Positions 42,994 through 54,691 of a stretch of DNA of 64,000 nt are shown piece by piece. Each line of letters begins with the position of its first letter. Position 1 is the first letter of the stretch. A program made the translations under genes and the position numbers. Below the pieces are notes generated by a model. The model saw nothing but the letters and a program-made list of their open reading frames with translations, did not search any database and was not told the DNA's origin. The DNA is taken from contig NW_023361317.1 in NCBI RefSeq assembly GCF_001411555.2, positions 1 through 64,000 on the forward strand. The letters are read 5' to 3'. Source of the DNA: Juglans regia. Taxonomy: Eukaryota > Streptophyta > Magnoliopsida > Fagales > Juglandaceae.

Positions 42994-44619
42994 TTCCCCC
43001 TCTCCTCAAAAGGATTCGACCTCGAATCTCTACCTTGGTTCCCATCATTCGCCCTCTCCTCAAAAGGATTCAACCTCGAATCTCCACCTGGATCAAAGGG
43101 AAAAACGTTAGTAACATTATCATTAATTTCATATGCAATATCATTAATTTGTTCGAGAATTTGAAAAAATCCATCCAAGCTACTCCTGTCATCAACAAGT
43201 AAAAGCATTAAATCAAAAGGAGTAAATGGATTAGGGCTATAAACAATTGCAAAAGAAGAATATAAAGTGGTAGTATGCATGGTCCTATCATATGCAAACT
43301 CTATAAATCTATCCACAACTATAAAAATAGAATCTCTACTCCTTTCTTTCCTAGGCAGCCCCAAAACAGAGTCCATATACGCAAACTCAATGAAATCCAA
43401 ATGATACTCCTGCAAACGTTCATGCAACAAGTCAAATGTATGGCAAATGATACTCCCACAAACATTCTTGAAACAAACCTAAAGCTTTTCTTACACCAAA
43501 ATGACAATTCCAATTATATGAAAACTCAATGAATGGCAAGCAATACTCCAACAAACGTTCATGCAACATGTTAAGGAATGACAAATGATACTTCCACAAA
43601 CCTTCATGTAACACTTCAATGAAAGGCAAATGATACTCCCACAAACATTCATGTAACACATCGATGAATGGCAATTGATACTTCCACAAACGTTCATGCA
43701 ACACGTCATTGAAAGGCAAATGATATTCCCACAAATGTTCATGCAACACAACAAAAGTCTTCCTTACACCAAGGTTACCTAACAAACCAGCATGTCTATC
43801 ACACCCAAGCAACTTAAGCAAAAAACTAGTAGGCGCACAAAATCTATTCCCTCTAAACAAGTACCAATCTAGTTTATAGAACTTACCGAACGATGCTTTC
43901 TCACTTGTTCCATACACACTAGCAAAGTCATCATCATTAGCATGCAATTTCTTATCATATTCAAGTTCCAACAATCTTGCATCTAAAATGAAAACAAAAA
44001 CATACTTTCCTACTAAAGCATTAATCACAAAATTTTCCATACCTTGTGTGTATTTGAATACATGAGGAAAAGACTCAATACAGTCCTCCCACTTAGCATG
44101 CATTCTACTCAACAACTTACCTTGTCCCGTTAAGTGTGTCAAGGACTCATGTTCTTCAAATAAAGGTCGGTTAGGAATTGTCGCACCTGGCACAAGAACA
44201 ACGTAGTGCTCTATCTTCCTAATAGGTGACAATCCCCTAAACACACCTCTAGGAATCACGACCTCATATCCCTGCAACAAAGAAACAACAACACTAGGCA
44301 AAGAGTCGTTAAATTCGTTAGCATAAAAGCTTGCCTTAGCATAAAAACTCACTTTTGTCTTTTTATTTCTCTCTACAATCTCCCTTTCTTTTTCCTCTTG
44401 TGGCTCCACTCTTTTTTCTTGACTCTCAACCACCTCTCTATTTTCTTTTTCTTTCTCTCTTTCTTTCGATGTTTCGGCCTCATTCTCTTTTTTCCTACCA
44501 CTCTCTTTGTTCTTTTCGCTCTCTGTTTTTCTTTCAGTCTCCTCTTTTTTTGAACTCTCGGCCTCATAATTGTTTTTCAACTCATTCTCTCTTTTTCTTG
44601 AGGTTTCAGCCTCACCCAA
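42994..44619 (-). pseudogene. Linker and domain-deleted pol remnant of element F
   Basis: Frame 44619-43432 (395 codons), then a shifted tail to 42994. It starts in the Lys/Glu/Ser linker and continues KVSFYAKASFYANEFNDSLPSVVVSLLQGYEVV and the pre-RT segment IEHYVVLVPGATIPNRP. It jumps to HESLTHLTGQGKL and the connection region, then the integrase N-terminal zone (LLGNLGVRKTFVVLHEHLWEYHLPF). At least six 15-residue repeats follow. The tail encodes YSSFAIVYSPNPFTPFDLM and ILEQINDIAYEINDNVTN. There is also a short autonomous-looking scrap, MDSVLGLPRKERSRDSIFIVVDRF (core start, 43380-43310), not seen in G. No complete catalytic domain remains. Confidence 0.8.
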
Positions 44620-44718
44620 ATTTTTCCCTTTGATGGTTCGGTCTTCCCCTTTGCTACAACTTGATCATTTTTGTCCCACTTTGGTTTCCAAGGAGTACTA
44701 GAAACTGAAGTATACCTT

Positions 44719-45445
44719 TGATATGAACCCGCGGGAATGAAATCCCTTAAACCCACAATCAATTTGAAAACACCCCAAGAAAGCCAAAATCAAGTCAAGG
44801 ATGCAGAACCTAGACCCGATGAGAACTCGTTTCAAGAACCTAGATTATATTAAAATCTAGACCCGTTGAAGAACCCGTCTCAAGAACCCAGATTACAGAG
44901 GAGGAACGCCACAAAGGTTGTGATTTACCTTTGATAAGTTCGAAAGTTCAATTAAGAACAAGAGGAGTAAAACTCAACTCACAATGAATAAATTCATCAA
45001 ATTTCATAAACTTCATAATCTGATTAGAATGAGGCTACATAGAGTATTTAAAGGAAAACCTAATGAAACCCTAGCCAAAATAAACCCCCATCTTCCAAAA
45101 GTGCCCCTGGATGAACAGTGCCACGCTACAGTAACTCGGCTACAGTAACCCTAACCCTAGTTCAATAATATAATAACTTTCCCAACATGCCCTTGCATAG
45201 GCCCCCTTAAGTGTTTCCCATAATAAACCCAATTATTCGAAACTAATAAAATAAGTGCTTTAAATGAATTAAATAAGTTGAAAGCCTTCAAGTGCCCAAA
45301 GCCTTTAAGTCTTGTTGTTGCCCTTTCCATAGTTCATCAAATGAATCAAAGCTGAATCTTCATCATTTAAGCTCTTGAACTTGTATTTGGCCAATCTAGA
45401 ACATGCAACATATCTTTAAAACTAGGCCCACCTTGGTTCCCATCA
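44719..45445 (-). mobile_element. 3' LTR of element G
   Basis: 727 bp, TGATATGAACC...GGTTCCCATCA on the plus strand. It overlaps the end of the polyprotein frame by 79 bp. Confidence 0.95.
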
Positions 45446-47874
45446 TTCCCCCTCTCCTCAAAAGGATTCGACCTCGAATCTCCACCTGGATCAAAGGGAA
45501 AAATGTTAGTAACATTATCATTAATTTCATAAGCATTATCATTAATTTGTTCAAGAATTTTGAATAGTCCATCCAAGCTACTCCTATCATCAACTGGTGA
45601 AGACTTTAAATCTAAAATAGGAAATGGATTAAGTCTATAAACAATTTCAATTGGTGAAAATTTAGTAGTAGCATGAACACTCCAATTATATGTAAACTCA
45701 ATGAATGACAAACAATACTCCAACAAATGTTCATGAAACACATCTAAAGTCCCCCTCACCCCAAAATGACCACTCAAATTATATGCAAACTCAATGAAAG
45801 ACAAATGATGCTCACGTAAACGTTTATGCAACAAGTCAATGAATGGCAAATGATACTCCCACAAACGTTCATGCAACACATTTAAAATCTTATTTACACC
45901 AAAATGACTACTCCAATTATATGAAGACTCAATGAATGGCAAGCAATACTCCCACAAATGTTCACGCAACACATCAATGAATGAAAAATGATACTTCCAC
46001 AAACGTCCATGCAACACATCATGGAATGGCAATTGATATTCCCAAAAACGTTCATGCAACACAACAAAAGTCTTCCTTACTCCAAGGTTACCCAACAAAC
46101 CACCATGTCCATCACACACAAGCAACTTAGGCATAAAACTAGTAGGCACACAAAATCTATTCTTTCTAAACAAGTACCAATCTAGTTTATAGAACTTACC
46201 AAATGATGCTTTCTCACATGTTCCATACACACTAGCAAAGTCATCATCATAAGCATGTAATTCCTTATCATATTCAAGTCTCAACAATTTTGCATCTAAA
46301 AAGAAGACAATGACATACCTGCTTGCAAAAGCATCAACCACAAAATTTTCCATACCTTGTGTGTATTTGAATACATGAGGAAAAGTTTCAATACAATCTT
46401 CCCGCTTAGCACGCATTCTAGTCGACAACTTACCTTGTCCCTTTAAGTGTGTCAAGAACTCATGTTCTTCCAAGAAAGGTTGGTTAGGAATTGTCGCACT
46501 TGGCACAAAATCAATGTAGTGCTCTATCTCCCTAATAGGTGGCAATCCACTAAACACACCGCTAGTAATCACGACCTCATATCCCTGCAAGAAAGAAACA
46601 ACAACACTAGGCAAAGAGTCGTTAAATTCGTTATTATAAAAGTTTGCCTTAGCATAAAAACTCACTTTTGTCTTTCTATTTCTCTCTGCAATCTTTCTTT
46701 CTTTTTCCTCTTGTGGCTCATCTCTTTTTTCTTGACTCTCAACCACCTCTCTATTTTCTTTTTCACTCTCTCTTTCTTTTGATGTTTTGGCCTCATTCTC
46801 TTTGTTTTTTTCACTCTCTCTTTTTCTTTCACTCTTCTCTTGTTTTGAACTCTCGGCCTCACAATTGTTTTTCAACTCATTCTCTTTTTTTCTTGAGGCT
46901 TCAACCTCACCCAAATCTTTTCTCTTAGGTGGTTCGGTCTTTCCCATTGTAACAACTTGATCATTTTTGTCCCACTTTGGTTTCCAATGAGTAATAGAAA
47001 CCGAAGTATACCTTGATGTACCCTTTCCTTTTAGCCGCCTCTCCACCTTCATAGCCATATGCACTATATCCTCTACCTCCACATAATGTTGCAACTTAAC
47101 TCCATTGGCTATCTCCCTATTTAACCCACTCAAAAATCTTTTAATTGTGGCCTCCCGATACTCCACTACATTAGCCCGAATCATAACCAACTCCATCTCC
47201 TTATGGTAATCCTCTACACTCCTAGACCCCTGTGAAAGATTTTGTAGTTTTTGGTTGAGGTCTCTATAGTAGTGGCTAGGTACAAATCTCCGCCTCATGA
47301 TAGCTTTCAACTCTCTCCATGTTTCTACAGGCCTTTCAAGATTCCTCCTCCTATTGGATACTAATTGATCCCACCAAATAATCGCATAATCAGTGAACTC
47401 AATTACAGCCAACTTTACCTTCTTTTCCTCAGAGTAATTATGACAATCAAACACCAACTCTATTCTTTTCTCCCACTCTAAATAAAATTCAGGGTCAGTT
47501 CTACCTTGGAATGATGGTATTTTCATTTTGATGCTCTCAAGGTTCTTATCTACTCCATCTCAACCCCCAGAGTTTGCCTTAAGGCCTCTTCCATGCCTAA
47601 CTCCTCTATGTCCACCTAATCTAACTTCAGATGTTAAGCCTTCTTCATCCTCACCAAACTCTCCATTCTTATACCCATTCTCAATTCTAGGCTCACGTCG
47701 CCTCCTATCTCTCTCACCTTGCAAATTTCTAATCACTGCTTCTTGATTATTCATACTATCTCTCACTTCACCCAACACCAAGTTCAACTGCTCAAACTGT
47801 TGTTGCATGGCTTGCAACACAATGGATGAGTTATATTCTCTCCGCCTTAGTGATGAGCTACTCCGATGAGACAT
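45367..47874 (-). CDS. Single polyprotein frame of element G (Gag plus pol remnants), one internal TGA
   Basis: From the ATG of MSHRSSSSLRR at 47874 the frame runs 835 codons to 45367. Its only interruption is a TGA at 47562-47560, where element F has CGA (a CpG-type C to T change). The uninterrupted part from 47526 is 719 codons. In order: N-terminal coiled-coil-like segment ([18 protein letters not shown]), Arg/Gly-rich stretch, retrotrans_gag domain (about residues 125-285), Lys/Glu-rich linker without CCHC, and pre-RT segment. It then jumps to [13 protein letters not shown], the RNase H tail and connection, the integrase N-terminal zone, about seven 15-residue repeats, FSPIEIVYRLNPF, NDNAYEINDNVTN, and FEERGN over the polypurine tract. 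It ends SSRA just before the CR-like tail seen in autonomous copies. Long frame retention despite loss of every enzyme suggests Gag-like selection or very recent origin. Confidence 0.85.
45690..46080 (-). repeat. 15-residue (45-bp) repeats in element G
   Basis: Variants of LHERLWEYHLPFID, some followed by an FAYNLSGHFGVRGT-like extension. This is the same unit as in A, D, E and F. It occupies the place of the integrase core. Confidence 0.85.
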
Positions 47875-48730
47875 TATAATGTGCTGCACAAAAAGAAAGT
47901 GGAAAACCTCACACACTCCTTTATGTGTTTGCACTCGAATACTGGCACTCCACTCGTGTTTCACTCTTAATTGGCATTTTCCCAATAATAGTCTCACACT
48001 CTCTTGCCTTTTACCTCAAGAGCTTTCCCACTCAAGTTCTTTCAGAACTAAATGAACTCAATCAAGACAAGGCAACCTTGTTTTATCCCAACTAGTAATT
48101 AGATCCAGGAAACAAGAACAAGAGAAACATGAAGGAATAAAAATGACACGAGAATCAATGAAGTTATACGAATGAAAGAGTAAGAATAAGACAAGATACC
48201 AACTTGAGTGATGTATGCAGCAGCCCCTTTGATCATAAGGTTTAATCAACAAATTTCTTTCTTTCTCTTTGTTGTAACTATGTAGCAACTTTGAATATGC
48301 TACCTTCTCTTTTCTTCATCTTCTTCTTTTTTTTTTTTTTTGGAATTTTCTTTTCTTTTCTTTTCCTTTCCTTTCTTTTCTTTTCTTTTCTTTTCTTTTC
48401 TTTCTTTTCTTTTCTCTAATTCATCCACAAACAACAATATTCAATTGTGAAAACCAACCAATTGAATTCAAACACACAAACATGGACAATGAAATAGAAG
48501 AGAATCAATGGAACGACACTCCAAGCAATTGACAAACTTAGAGATGTAGGAAACCCTAGAATTTTGAAACCATAGGTGATGCAAATTTCAGCCAAACCCA
48601 AAAACCCTAAGAATTTTGGCAGCCTTACTTTTTGTTTCGATTTTTTTTTTTGGCAACCCTAGAACAATGAAGCCCTAGAATTAAATTTAAGGATGCTAAA
48701 ATTAAAAGATAGAATCAGACCTGATTGGAA
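47875..48730 (-). other. Leader of element G
   Basis: Non-coding, about 856 bp, with a T-tract and (TTTTC)n block at 48322-48417. It is shared with the leaders of F (50342-51116) and the fragment at 33320. Confidence 0.8.
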
Positions 48731-48750
48731 ACCTTGCTCTGAATACCAAA
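48731..48750 (-). promoter_or_regulatory. Primer binding site of element G
   Basis: On the minus strand it reads TTTGGTATTCAGAGCAAGGT, adjacent to the 5' LTR. Confidence 0.85.
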
Positions 48751-49477
48751 TGATATGAACCCGCGGGAATGAAATCCCTTAAACCCACAATCAATTTGAA
48801 AACACCCCAAGAAAGCCAAAATCAAGTCAAGGATGGAGAACCTAGACCCGATGAGAACTCGTTTCAAGAACCTAGATTATATTAAAATCTAGACCCGTTG
48901 AAGAACCCGTCTCAAGAACCCAGATTACAGAGGAGGAACGCCACAAAGGTTGTGATTTACCTTTGATAAGTTCGAAAGTTCAATTAAGAACAAGAGGAGT
49001 AAAACTCAACTCACAATGAATAAATTCATCAAATTTCATAAACTTCATAATCTGATTAGAATGAGGCTACATAGAGTATTTAAAGGAAAACCTAATGAAA
49101 CCCTAGCCAAAATAAACCCCCATCTTCCAAAAGTGCCCCTGGATGAACAGTGCCGCGCTACAGTAACTCGGCTACAGTAACCCTAACCCTAGTTCAATAA
49201 AATAATAACTTTCCCAACATGCCCTTGCATAGGCCCCCTTAAGTGTTTCCCATAATAAACCCAATTATTCGAAACTAATAAAATAAGTGCTTTAAATGAA
49301 TTAAATAAGTTGAAAGCCTTCAAGTGCCCAAAGCCTTTAAGTCTTGTTGTCGCCCTTTCCATAGTTCATCAAATGAATCAAAGCTGAATCTTCCTCATTT
49401 AAGCTCTTGAACTTGTATTTGGCTAATCTAGAACATGCAACATATCTTTAAAACTAGGCCCACCTTGGTTCCCATCA
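48751..49477 (-). mobile_element. 5' LTR of element G
   Basis: 727 bp, 6 differences from the 3' LTR. A TTTAAATAC motif on the minus strand at about 49077-49085 is a TATA-like candidate. Upstream in sense orientation lie the repeated GTTACTGTAGC motifs. Confidence 0.95.
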
Positions 49478-50341
49478 ACCTTGATGTACCCTTTCCTTTT
49501 AGCCTTCTCTCCACCTTCATAGCCATGTGCACCATGTCCTCTACCTCCTCATAATATTGCAACTCAACTACATTGGCTATCTCCCTATTCAACCCCCTCA
49601 AAAATCTTGTCATCGTGGCCTCCCGATCCTCCACTACATTCGCCCGAATCATAGCCACCTCCATCTCCTTATGGTAGTCCTCTACACTCCTAGACCCCTG
49701 TATAAGATTTTGTAATTTTTGGTAGAGATCTCTATAGTAGTGGCTAGGTACAAATCTCCGCCTCATTATAGCTTTCAACTCTCTCCATGTTTCTACAGGC
49801 CTCTCAAAATTCCTCCTCCTATTGGTCACTAATTGATCCCACCAAACAATTGCATAATCAGTGAACTCAATTACAACCAACTTCACCTTCTTCGCCTCAG
49901 AGTAATTAAGACAATCAAATACCAACTCTATTCTTTTCTCCCACTCTAAATAAATTTCAGGGTCAGTTCTACTTGGAATGATGGTATTTTCATTTTGATG
50001 CTCCAAAGGTTCTTATCTACTCCATCTCGACCCCCAGAGTTTGCCCTAAGGCCTCTTCCATGCCTAACTCCTCTATGTCCACCCAATCCAACTTCGGATG
50101 TTAAGCCTTCCTCATCCTCACCAAACTCTCCATTCTTATACCCATTCTCAATTCTACGCTCACGTCGCTTCCTATCTCTCTCACCTTGCAAATTTCTAAT
50201 CACTGCTCCTTGATTATCCATACTATCCCTCACTTCACCCAACACCAAGTTCAACTGCTCAAACTGTTGTTGCATGGCTTGCAACACAATGGATGAGTTA
50301 TATTCTCTCCCCCTTAGTGATGAGCTACTCCGGTGAGACAT
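49478..50341 (-). pseudogene. gag: Gag of element F (5' part, right of G)
   Basis: The start Met of MSHRSSSSLRGREYNSS lies near 50341. Frame 50419-49946 covers the coiled-coil-like N-terminus and the Arg/Gly stretch to MKIPSFQ. A one-base deletion shifts it to frame 50006-49478, which carries the gag domain ([59 protein letters not shown]). The reading is broken at KGTSR by the insertion of G. It continues left of G at 44718 with RYTSVSSTPWKPKW. Confidence 0.85.
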
Positions 50342-51134
50342 TATAATGTGCTGCACAAAAAGAAAGTTAGTGGAAAACCTCACACACTCCCTTACGTGTT
50401 TGCACTCGAATAATGGCACTCCACTCGTGTTTCACTCTTAATTGGCCATTTCCCAATAATAGTCTCACACTCTCTTGCCTTTTACCTCAAGAGCTTTCCC
50501 GCCCAAGTTCTTTCAGAACTAAATGAACTCAATTAAGACAAGGCAACCTTGTTTTATCCCAACTAGTAATTAGATCCAGGAAACAAGAACAAGAGAAACA
50601 TGAAGGAATAAAAATTGACACGAGAATCAATGAAGTTATACGAATGAAAGAGTAACAATAAGACAAGATACCAACTTGAGTGATGTATGCAGCAGCCCTT
50701 TTGATCATAAGGTTTAATCAACAAATTTCTTTATTTCTCTTTGTTGTAACTATGTAGCAACTTTGAATATGCTACCTTCTCTTTTCTTCATCTTCTTCTT
50801 TCCTTTCCCTTCTTTTGTTTTGTTTTGTTTTGTTTTCCTTTCTTTTCTTTTCTCTAATTCATCCACAAGCATGGACAATGAAGTAGAAGAGAATCAATGG
50901 AACGACACTCTAAGCAATTGACAAACTTAGAGATGCAGGAAACCCTAGAATTTTGAAACCCTAGGTAATGCAAATTTCAGCCAAACCCAAAATCCTAAGA
51001 ATTTCGGCAGCCTACTTTTTGTTTCTATTTTTTTTTTTTTAGCAACCCAAGAACAATGAAGCCCTAGAATTATAAGGATGCTAAAATTAAAAGATAGAAT
51101 TAGACCTGATTAAAAACCTTGCTCGAATACCAAA
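50342..51134 (-). other. Leader and primer site of element F
   Basis: Leader with a short T/C and TTTTG block at about 50795-50852. The primer site complement CCTTGCTCGAATACCAAA at 51117-51134 lacks one T compared with other copies. Confidence 0.8.
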
Positions 51135-51908
51135 TGATATTAACCCGCAGGAATGAATTCCCTTGAACCCACAATCAATTTGAAAACTCTCCAAGAAAGC
51201 TAAAAATCAAGTCAAGGATGGAGAATCTAGACCCGATGAGAACCCGTTTCAAGAACCTAGATTATATTAAAATCTACACCCGTTGAAAAACCCGTCTCAA
51301 GAACCCAGATTACAAAGTAGGAACGCCACAAAGGTTGTGATTTACCTTTGATAAGTTCAAGAGTTCAATCAAGAACAAGAGGAGAAAACTTAACTCACAA
51401 ATAAAATTCAATCTTATTTCATAAATTTCATAAACTGATTAGAATGAGGCTACATAGAGTATTTAAAGCAAAACCTAATGAAACCCTAGACAAAATAAAC
51501 CCCCATCTTCCAAAAGTGCCCCTGGATGAACAGTGCCTCGACTACAGTAACTCGCTACAGTAACTCGGCTACAGTAACCCTAACCCTATTTCAATAAAAT
51601 AATAACTTTCCCAACATGCCCTTGCATAGGCCCCCTTAAGTGCTTCCCATAATAAACTCAATTATTCTAAACTAATAAAATAAATTCTTTAAATGAATTA
51701 AATAAGTCGAAACTCTTCAAGAGCCCAAAGCCTTTAAGTCTTATTGTTGCCATCTTCCATTGCTGATCAAATGAATCAAAATTGGATCTTCATCCTTCAA
51801 GCCCCATCTTGAATGTTGGGCTCTTGCTAAACTCGTCCCAAGTGGATTGCATCAATCCTTGCATTGTCTCCGTGATCTTTAAGACTAGGCCCATCATGGT
51901 TCCCATCA
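51135..51908 (-). mobile_element. 5' LTR of element F
   Basis: 774 bp, TGATATTAACC...GGTTCCCATCA on the plus strand. It carries three CTACAGTAAC-type motifs in tandem near 51540-51575. It is followed by AATTA. Confidence 0.9.
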
Positions 51909-52888
51909 AATTATGTTTTTTTATAAGATTCTATTATGTTCTGAAGATGGTCTGTACTTTGATATGATATTATGTAATTTCTGAAAACCTTTGTCATAAC
52001 ATTCTGCTTCTGTTTCTGTTCCGTTCTGACCTTACCACGGGTGTAAGATTATGGCCTCTATTTAGGTTGGTACCAGCTTTTCTGTTTCCGGTGCACCCAC
52101 TTTGGAAGCAAAGTAGTTTGCGATGTCTTTCATGTGTGCACATTCGGGGCTCCGAGAATAATAAGGGGAAGATTCACATTCTGTTTCTGCTCGGTTGGCC
52201 ACCGGGTTTTGCACAACCCTACCACGAGGGTTAAACATGGTCTCTGTTCTGATATAATAAGATAAGATGTTTTAGTTTATGCTATGCCAAAGGGATTTTG
52301 ATTATGAATTTTTTTTGAACTTTTACTCTGATATTTTTTATAATATTCTGATTATGCATTCTGAAAGAAAATGTTTCGTTCTGTATTCTGAAAGAAAATG
52401 TTTTGTTCTACATTCTGAAAGAAAGTATCTTGTTCTGCATTCTGAACTCTGTAATGCTCAGGTTTACACACTAGTATATGTTTTCTACTTATTGAGATGT
52501 TGTTAACTCACCCCATTTCTCCAAACATTTTTTAGATAGTTTTGATGGTTCAGCTGGAGACCAAGAGTAGGAAGTTTTAGCAAGATGTCGTGATTGTAGA
52601 GGAATAAGTGCCCGAGGGTACAAGTACTTTTGGGAGTCATAGTTAGTACATTGATTATTTTCGGATATTTTGATGTGTTGTGTTAAGGATTTTTTTGAGT
52701 CTTTGGGGAGTTTTTAATTTATGTTAATGAGAATTTCTTTATTGTCCTTTTGAAGGAATATGGATATTTTGGTTGAGTAAAGGAATTAATATTTTATGGA
52801 GTTTTTCTGAATTTTATAGTTGTAATATTGGAGATGATTTTCGGTAATAAAAGCTAACTCTCCGGACCTAGGGGATCGGGGCGTTACA
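51909..52888 (+). mobile_element. Distal part of an LTR from another Ty3-type element
   Basis: Ends GGGGCGTTACA directly against satellite. A four-unit tandem repeat of about 28 bp (ATTCTGAAAGAAAATGTT) occupies about 52356-52450. No start of the LTR and no coding region is visible. The family is inferred from the terminus only. Confidence 0.5.
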
Positions 52889-54691
52889 CAATTGGTTCTC
52901 TACTGAGTAAGTGCAAACTGGTAAAAATAAGAGGTGCCCTGATTGGCCCTGGTATGTGGCATACATACCATAAGTTCATGGTATTGCCACTGGAAGGCCC
53001 CACGATTGCAAAACTCGAACCCCATAACTTTGCCTCTTTGCATTCAACTGGTTCTCTACTAAGCAAGGGTAAAAATAAGAGGTTCTCTGGTTGGCCTAGC
53101 GATGGGGCATACATACCATAAGGTCAAGGTTAATCATGGGAAGCCCCGCGATTGAAAAACTCCAACCTCATAATTCTGCCAATTTACACTCAATCGGTTC
53201 TCCAACTAAACATGGGCAAATTGCTAAAAATAAGAGCTGCTCCAGTTGGTCTTGGGATGGGGCATACATACCTTATGGTCATGGTATTACCATGGGAAGC
53301 CGACGATTGAAAAACTTCAACCTCATAACTTTGCCACGTTGCACTTAATTGGTCCTCTACTAAGCAAGGGCAAAGCGGTAAAAATAAGAAGTGCGCCGAA
53401 TGGCCCGGAGATGGGGAATACATACCATAAGGTCATGGTATTACCATCGGAAGCACGCGATTGCAAAACTCCAACTCCATAACTTTACGACTTTGCACTC
53501 AATTGGTTGGTTCTCCATTAAGCAAGGACAAACTGGTAAAACATGACATGGTCCGATTGGCCTAGGGATGGGTCATACATACCCTAAGGTCATGCTATCA
53601 CCATGGGACGTTCGCGATTTAAAAACTTCAACCTCATAAGTAGGCCACTTTGCACTCAATTGCTTCTCTACTAAGCAATGGCAAAGTTTTAAAAGTTAGA
53701 GGTGCTCCGATTGGCCTAGGCATGGGGCATACACACCTGAAGGTCGTGGTATTACCTTGGGAAGCCCGTGGTTGAAAAACACAAACCTCATAACGTTGTC
53801 ACTCTGCTCTTAATAGGTTCTCTACCAAACAAGGGCAAAGTGGTAAAAGTTAAAGCTGCTCTGATTGGCATGGGGATGGGGCATACATATCATAAGGTAA
53901 TGGAATTACCATGGTAAGCCCGCGATTGAAAAACTCAAACCTCGTAAATTTGTTACTTTGCACTCAATTGGTTCTCTACTAAGCAATGTGGTAAAAATAA
54001 GAGGTGCTCCAATTGGCTCGGGGATGGAGCATATATACCATAAGGTCATGGTATTACCATGGGAAGCCCACGAAAGAAAAACTATATCCTCATAACTTTG
54101 CCAGCATGCACTCAATTGGTTCTCAACTAAGCAAGGAAAAACTGGTAAAAATAAGACGTGCTCCTACAGGCCTGAGGAAAGGTCAAACAATCCCTAAGGT
54201 CATGCTATCACCATTGGTAGTCTGCTATTGAAAAACTCCAACCACATAAATTTGTCACTTCGCACTAAATTGCTTCTCGACTAAGCCAGTGCAAAGTGGA
54301 AAAAATAAGAGGTGCTCCGATTGGCCTGGGAAGGGGAATACATAACATAAGTTCATGCTATTACAATGGGAAGCCCGCAAAACCAACCTCATAACTGTGC
54401 CACTTTGCATTCAATTGGTTCTCTACTAAGCAATGGCAAAGTGATACAAATAAGATGTGCTCCAATTGGCCTAGAGATAGGGTATACATACCATAAGGTC
54501 ATGCTATTACCATGGGATGCCTGCAAATGAAAAACTCCAACCTCATAAATTTGCCACTTTGCACTCAATTGGTTCTCTACTAAACAAGGGCAAACTGGTA
54601 AAAATAAGAGGAGCTCCAATTGGCCCGGGGATGGGGCATACATGCCATAAGGTCATGCCATTACTAAGGGAAGCCCATGAATGAAAAACTC
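52889..54691 (-). repeat. Satellite array, about 11.7 monomers
   Basis: Period about 154, anchor GGTCATGGTATTACCATGGGAAGCC. Several monomers carry variants found again at 58.3-60.3 kb (CATATCATAAGGTAATGG, CCCTAAGGTCATGCTATCACC). It is interrupted by element I. Confidence 0.95.

Larger units (their letters stand above)
44719..49477 (-). mobile_element. Element G: complete young non-autonomous CRM-like retrotransposon (TSD ACCTT)
   Basis: 4,759 bp with two 727-bp LTRs (44719-45445 and 48751-49477) that differ at 6 positions by my row-by-row count. It is flanked by ACCTT at 44714-44718 and 49478-49482 and inserted in the gag of element F. Primer site (48750-48731), leader, one long frame and polypurine tract are all present. 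This is the type copy of the non-autonomous class: gag plus remnants, with no protease, RT, RNase H or integrase core. Its youth and structure imply recent mobilisation in trans. Confidence 0.95.
42971..51908 (-). mobile_element. Element F: non-autonomous CRM-like retrotransposon split by element G
   Basis: On the minus strand: 5' LTR 51908-51135, primer site (51134-51117), leader, gag (interrupted by G at the 44719-49477 insertion), linker, domain-deleted pol remnant, and only 23 bp of 3' LTR (42993-42971). Those 23 bp match the equivalent end of its 5' LTR exactly (TAGGCCCATCATGG...). A 58-bp segment around the polypurine tract is duplicated at 42993-43083. Confidence 0.85.

Noticed and set aside
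43310..43380. Separate integrase gene suggested by MDSVLGLPRKERSRDSIFIVVDRF
   Set aside because: It is a roughly 25-residue scrap of the core inside element F, flanked by repeat units and the C-terminal tail. There is no catalytic triad.
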